A DNA stretch of 64,000 nucleotides from Candidatus Rokuibacteriota bacterium (GTDB lineage: Bacteria > Methylomirabilota > Methylomirabilia > Rokubacteriales > CSP1-6): positions 1 to 64,000 of the forward strand of contig QHRU01000039.1 in assembly GCA_003220225.1 (NCBI GenBank), written 5' to 3'. The notes under the pieces are model-generated. The model was not told the origin of the DNA. It ran no database searches and worked only from the letters and a program-made list of their open reading frames with translations. This document shows positions 61,062-64,000 of the stretch, in pieces (positions within the stretch are counted from its first letter, which is position 1; the number at the start of each line of letters is the position of its first letter). A program made the translations under genes and the position numbers.

Positions 61062-61194
61062 TGGCAGTGCGAGCCGCAGCCGTAGGCGAGGCGAGCCTGT
61101 GATCGTGGCGGTGCGAGCCGCAGCCGTAAGGCGAGGCGAGCCTGTGAACATGGCGGTGCGAGCCGCAGCCGTAAGGCGAGGCGAGGGTGTGATC
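61061..61194 (+). repeat. three tandem copies of a 44-45 bp repeat
   Basis: Units at 61061-61104, 61105-61149 and 61150-61194 share GTGCGAGCCGCAGCCGTA, then AGGCGAGGCGAGCCTGTGA; unit 1 lacks one A and unit 3 has GGG in place of CCT near its end. The first begins at the stop codon of the MmgE/PrpD gene. The right half of the unit also occurs at 49356-49377. The block fills most of the gap before 61213. Confidence 0.9.
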
Positions 61195-61200
61195 TTGATA

Positions 61201-61206
61201 TAGAAT
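61201..61206 (+). promoter_or_regulatory. -10-like site before 61213
   Basis: TAGAAT, within the AT-rich TTGATATAGAAT just after the third repeat, ends 6 bases before the ATG. No -35 at the usual distance. Confidence 0.35.
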
Positions 61207-61212
61207 GGACGT

Positions 61213-61617
61213 ATGCCGATTCTGATCGCGGTCGTCGCGGCGCTGCTGGCCCTGATCGCCCTGCCGGCCGAGGCCCAGCAGGTGAAGATCGAGACCACGC
61301 GCAAGCCCTCCGAACGCGAAGCGCGCGTGGTGCCGCCGCCGCTCCACTACGAAACGTCGCGGCCGCCCGACGCCGACGTCTATCCTCGCGGCACGCGCGT
61401 CGAGCACGATCCGGCCTTCATCGAGCCGTTCGCGGGCTCCTATCAGACGACGAAGGGCAGCGGCCGCTACGGCCTCTCGGGCTGGACGGCGCCGAACCCC
61501 CCGATCGGTCCGGAGGCGACGCTCTGGAAGGAAGTCAACGGCTGGTTTGCGCTGGGCTTTTCGGTGACGTGGGACGGGCCGCCCGCCCGCGTCGTCCCCG
61601 CGCAGCCCGTTCGCTGA
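61213..61617 (+). CDS. small secreted protein of unknown function
   Basis: 134 residues. Signal peptide (MPILIAVVAALLALIALPAEA), then a Pro-rich mature part with FIEPFAGSYQTT, GRYGLSGWTAPNPPIG and LWKEVNGWFALGFSVTWDG. Family not recognised; no Cys. It is followed 4 bases later by the PHP-domain gene and may be co-transcribed. AT-rich sequence with a TAGAAT lies just upstream. Confidence 0.65.
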   Translation: MPILIAVVAALLALIALPAEAQQVKIETTRKPSEREARVVPPPLHYETSRPPDADVYPRGTRVEHDPAFIEPFAGSYQTTKGSGRYGLSGWTAPNPPIGPEATLWKEVNGWFALGFSVTWDGPPARVVPAQPVR

Positions 61618-61621
61618 GGCG

Positions 61622-62188
61622 GTGCTGCTCCGGGGCAACCTGCACGCGCACACGACGTTCTCCGACGGTGTGCGCACTCCGAAGGGCCTCGTCGCCGAGT
61701 ACGAGCGGCTCCGCTACGATTTCCTCGCCATCACCGACCACTTCGACCACGACAACCTCGTGCACCCGGATTACGAGGAGACGATCGCCGCCCTCGAGAG
61801 CGAGCTGCTGATCTTCCGCGGCATCGAGCTGAGCTACCAGCGCCTCGACCAGCACGTCGGACGCGTGCACGGCGACGCCGAGACGCTGTACATCCTGAAC
61901 CACCCCGCGCGCTACAAGCTGAGCGTGGCCGAGACGCTCGACCGCATGCACGCGATCCGCCGCGCGGGCTGGCCGCTCGAGGCCATGGAGGTGACGGACA
62001 CCGGCATGTACCGGCCCTTCTACGACACGGCGGAGATTCCGCTCGTGAAGATCGCCACCGACGACGCGCACCGGCCGCCGCACTTCGGCCGCGCGTGGAT
62101 CGAGGTGGAGGCGTCCCGCGAGCGCGACGCGATCATCCGCGCCATCCGCGCCGGCGACTTCCGCGTGGGCTTCGCGAAGACGTCGTAA
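61622..62188 (+). CDS. PHP-domain phosphoesterase-like protein
   Basis: 188 residues. LRGNLHAHTTFSDGVRTP is PHP motif I with the His pair and Asp; FLAITDHFDHDN, FRGIELSY, LNHPARYK and KIATDDAHRPPHFGR provide the further His/Asp metal ligands. The domain hydrolyses phosphoesters with a three-metal site in many relatives. It is short, a bare PHP domain. GTG start at 61622 follows the secreted protein by 4 bases. Confidence 0.82.
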   Translation: MLLRGNLHAHTTFSDGVRTPKGLVAEYERLRYDFLAITDHFDHDNLVHPDYEETIAALESELLIFRGIELSYQRLDQHVGRVHGDAETLYILNHPARYKLSVAETLDRMHAIRRAGWPLEAMEVTDTGMYRPFYDTAEIPLVKIATDDAHRPPHFGRAWIEVEASRERDAIIRAIRAGDFRVGFAKTS

Positions 62189-62297
62189 GCCGACGCGATG
62201 TCGCGGTCCCGACGCCCGGCGTCAGGGACTCGACACCGAACGTCAATCCTGCCCTGGTTGTTCGTCCAACTCCTGCGGAAATCCGCGCCTCCAGGTC

Positions 62298-62313
62298 TGG
62301 CACGCGAGGTGCA
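62298..62313 (+). promoter_or_regulatory. sigma-54-like -24/-12 site
   Basis: TGGCACGCGAGGTGCA fits the -24 TGGCAC, 5-base spacer, -12 TTGCA pattern with one mismatch (GTGCA for TTGCA). It lies in the 202-base gap before the glycine-zipper gene. The same gap has a 13-base direct repeat AAGACTCACGGAC at 62345-62357 and 62365-62377. Confidence 0.4.
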
Positions 62314-62390
62314 TAGGCGCGACGCTTCTGCGTCAATCCAGATGAAGACTCACGGACGAAGATCAAGACTCACGGACAAAGGAGAGCCGT

Positions 62391-62906
62391 ATGCCCGAGA
62401 GCGTAACGCCGTCGGCTCGTAATCCGTGGAAGCTGACCGCCATCGGCATGGGGCTCGTCGCCGCGACGGCGCTCGCGACAGGTATCGTGGTGGCGAGCCG
62501 CTCGAAACCGGAGGACAAGCCGGTCGCCGTGCAGCCCGCTCCGGCCGAGCGCGCGCGTGTCGAGGGCGCGCGGCCCGTCGCGGCGGCCACCGCGCCCGCC
62601 CGGGTGCCGGATCAGACGATCGTCAAGGCGTGCAACGACCAGGCGGCGGCGACCACCGGGCCGCGTGACAAGACGACGGAAGTCGTGAAGGACGGCGCGG
62701 TTGGAGCGTTGCTGGGAGCGGCGGTCGGCGCAGCGGGGGGCGCCATCGCGGACGGCGGCAAAGGGGCGGGCAAGGGCGCCGCGATCGGCGGCCTCGTGGG
62801 GGCGGGCGCGGGAACCCTGTACGGCGTGAACGACAATCGCAAGCACGATGCCGCGTATCGCGAGGCGTACTCGAGCTGCTTGCGGGCGCGCGGCTACACC
62901 GGATAG
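62391..62906 (+). CDS. glycine-zipper membrane protein
   Basis: 171 residues. One N-terminal transmembrane helix (LTAIGMGLVAATALATGIVVA), a Pro/Ala linker, then a glycine-zipper stretch (GAVGALLGAAVGAAGGAIADGG, then AAIGGLVGAGAGTLYGV) as in YMGG/OmpA-like or stress-related envelope proteins, and a late SSCLRARGY motif common at the end of this type. AAAGGAG is 9 bases before the ATG. A sigma-54-like promoter in front would suggest stress- or growth-dependent expression. Confidence 0.78.
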   Translation: MPESVTPSARNPWKLTAIGMGLVAATALATGIVVASRSKPEDKPVAVQPAPAERARVEGARPVAAATAPARVPDQTIVKACNDQAAATTGPRDKTTEVVKDGAVGALLGAAVGAAGGAIADGGKGAGKGAAIGGLVGAGAGTLYGVNDNRKHDAAYREAYSSCLRARGYTG

Positions 62907-62930
62907 GCCTCGGCGTTTCCCGGCTGCGGT

Positions 62931-63524
62931 TCAGCCGCCGCGCGCGCCGATCGAGCGCAGCAGCACGCGCGTGAGGGCGGGGATCGTCTCCGTGAGGTCC
63001 CGCACGCCGCCGTGGAGCCACTGCACGACGATCTCGTTGAGGGCGCCGAGCCAGGCCAGCGTGGCCACCCGCGTGTCGAGCGGCGCGATCGAGCCGTCGG
63101 CCACCGCCTCGTCGAGATACCCCTGGATCAGCGCGGCGAAGCGATCGGCGACCTCCGCGCGCTTGGCCTGGTACGTCGGGCCGAGGCTCACCGCTTCCAG
63201 GAGGATGAGCCGCGCGAGCCGCTCGTTGGCGGCGAAGGTGGCCAGAGCGGCGGTCAGCGCGCACTCGACCTTGGCGAGGGCGCCGTGCTGCTCGGCGATC
63301 GCCGCCGCCGCCGAGCGCGCCAGCCGCGCCGCGAAGTCGTCGACGAGCGCCAGGAACACCGCCTCCTTGTTCGGGAAATGATGATAGACGGCGCCCTTCG
63401 AGGTGCCCGACGTGCGCACGATGTCGTCCACGATGGCCCTGTGATAGCCTTTGCGGGCGAACACCTCCAGCGCGGCGTCGAGGATGCGGTCTCGGGTGGC
63501 AGTGCGAGGTGAGCGCCGAATCAA
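62931..63524 (-). CDS. TetR-family transcriptional regulator
   Basis: 197 residues. The N-terminal helix-turn-helix domain reads TRDRILDAALEVFARKGYHRAIVDDIV with TSKGAVYHHFPNKEAVFLAL, standard for TetR (TSxGxxYxHFxxKE). The C-terminal ligand domain is of its own type. The only in-frame start is TTG at 63524, immediately opposite the ATG of the MqnD-like gene, so the two starts overlap by one base and the DNA between them has no room for separate promoters. The ligand is unknown. Confidence 0.88.
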   Translation of the reverse strand: MIRRSPRTATRDRILDAALEVFARKGYHRAIVDDIVRTSGTSKGAVYHHFPNKEAVFLALVDDFAARLARSAAAAIAEQHGALAKVECALTAALATFAANERLARLILLEAVSLGPTYQAKRAEVADRFAALIQGYLDEAVADGSIAPLDTRVATLAWLGALNEIVVQWLHGGVRDLTETIPALTRVLLRSIGARGG

Positions 63525-64000
63525 TGCAAACGATCCGCATCGGCCACAGTCCCGACCCCGACGACGCGTTCATGTTCTATGCGCTGACGGCGGGGAAAGT
63601 GCGCGTACCCGGCGTGAGGATCGAGCACGTGCTGGAGGACATCGAGACGCTCAACCGCCGCTCGCGCGAGGCGGAGCTGGAGGTCACCGCCGTCTCGTTC
63701 GCGACGTACCTGCTGATCGCCGACCGCTACCGGATGATGGATCCCGGCGCCTCGATGGGGAAGGGCTACGGCCCGATCCTGGTCGCCCGCGAGCCGATCC
63801 CGGCCGTCGAGCTCGAGCAGCGCGTCACCGCCATCGCGGGGAAGCACACGACGTCCGCGCTTCTGTTGCGCCTCTACGTCGGCGATCCGCCGCTGATCGA
63901 GGTCGCGTTCGACAAGATCCCGGCCGCCGTGCTGGAAGGGCAGGCCGATCTCGGCCTCCTGATCCACGAGGGCCAGATCACCTACCAGACGATGGGGCTC
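63524..64000 (+). CDS. mqnD: MqnD-like 1,4-dihydroxy-6-naphthoate synthase, 5' part (runs off window)
   Basis: 159 residues visible. IRIGHSPDPDDAFMFYAL is the signature of MqnA/MqnD futalosine-pathway enzymes, followed by EDIETLNRRSREAELEVTAVSFATYL, ASMGKGYGPILVAREP and HEGQITYQTMGL. MqnD turns cyclic dehypoxanthine futalosine into 1,4-dihydroxy-6-naphthoate for menaquinone. It is a solute-binding-protein fold without a signal peptide here, which supports an enzyme rather than a transporter. The gene continues past the window. Confidence 0.8.
   Translation, partial: MQTIRIGHSPDPDDAFMFYALTAGKVRVPGVRIEHVLEDIETLNRRSREAELEVTAVSFATYLLIADRYRMMDPGASMGKGYGPILVAREPIPAVELEQRVTAIAGKHTTSALLLRLYVGDPPLIEVAFDKIPAAVLEGQADLGLLIHEGQITYQTMGL

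Noticed and set aside
59195-61102. Long plus-strand frame antisense to the 59066-59680 lipoprotein and out of phase with the MmgE/PrpD gene
   Set aside because: Low-complexity Arg/Ala/Gly sequence without any domain; the MmgE/PrpD frame has full family motifs.

Overview
The window is about 64 kb of very GC-rich bacterial chromosome. Genes are packed tightly and many follow one another with 1 to 4 base stop/start overlaps (ATGA, GTGA, TGATG). The content points to a Gram-negative bacterium with an outer membrane: a BtuB receptor, a TonB-like protein, RND/TolC efflux, an LpxL-like acyltransferase and many lipoproteins. Hopanoid-type HpnJ, a futalosine-pathway MqnD-like protein and the c-di-AMP operon would fit a deep lineage such as Rokubacteria/Methylomirabilota or an old deltaproteobacterial group. 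That placement is inference; no rRNA is present to settle it.

Layout. 1-1049: the 3' end of a DUF169 gene, a decayed vapBC remnant, and a promoter plus cobalamin riboswitch. 1050-8195: a B12 salvage and uptake operon, cobU-cobT-cbiA-cobQ-btuF-btuC-btuD. 8220-13459: a second cobalamin riboswitch, then btuB, cbiZ, a TonB-like gene, an unknown gene and a hydrolase. Together these import corrinoids, cut and rebuild the nucleotide loop and amidate the ring; cobD/cbiB lies apart at 24 kb and cobS is not seen. 13476-23923 (minus strand): a heavy-metal RND efflux operon (TolC, membrane fusion protein, two tandem CzcA-like pumps, small exported proteins) ending in a GT4 glycosyltransferase. 23974-29656: cobD, argS (with an altered HIGH motif), a SPOR protein, hpt and ftsH.

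29699-39261: a CPBP protease, then the conserved folP-cdaA-cdaR-glmM-acpS block (folate, c-di-AMP, amino-sugar and ACP activation), nnrDE, tsaE, an intact antitoxin/PIN-toxin pair with its own promoter, radC and a VOC protein. 39506-39820 is non-coding and holds three DnaA-box-like 9-mers next to pyrD.

40884-51300: the most distinctive region, a type II ketosynthase cluster read from a clear promoter. It holds a lipoprotein with a possible Cys-His-Asp triad, an LpxL-like acyltransferase, two complete ketosynthases each followed by a degenerate KS-like partner, an ACP, a GT2 enzyme, a flavin-dependent halogenase-like protein and a MacB-like ABC exporter. 51407-57141 continues the envelope theme: a small exported protein, an ArnE-like transporter, a GT39 transferase, HpnJ, a polysaccharide deacetylase and a MurG/MGDG-synthase-like transferase.

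57201-64000: tRNA-Val(CAC) with its own promoter, a response regulator, an NYN nuclease, lipoproteins, an MmgE/PrpD protein, tandem repeats, a PHP-domain protein, a glycine-zipper protein behind a sigma-54-like site, a TetR regulator and the start of an MqnD-like gene. A recurring signal across the window is a -10-like hexamer ending only 6 to 8 bases before the start codon, often with a -35 at 17 bases, which suggests that near-leaderless transcripts are common.
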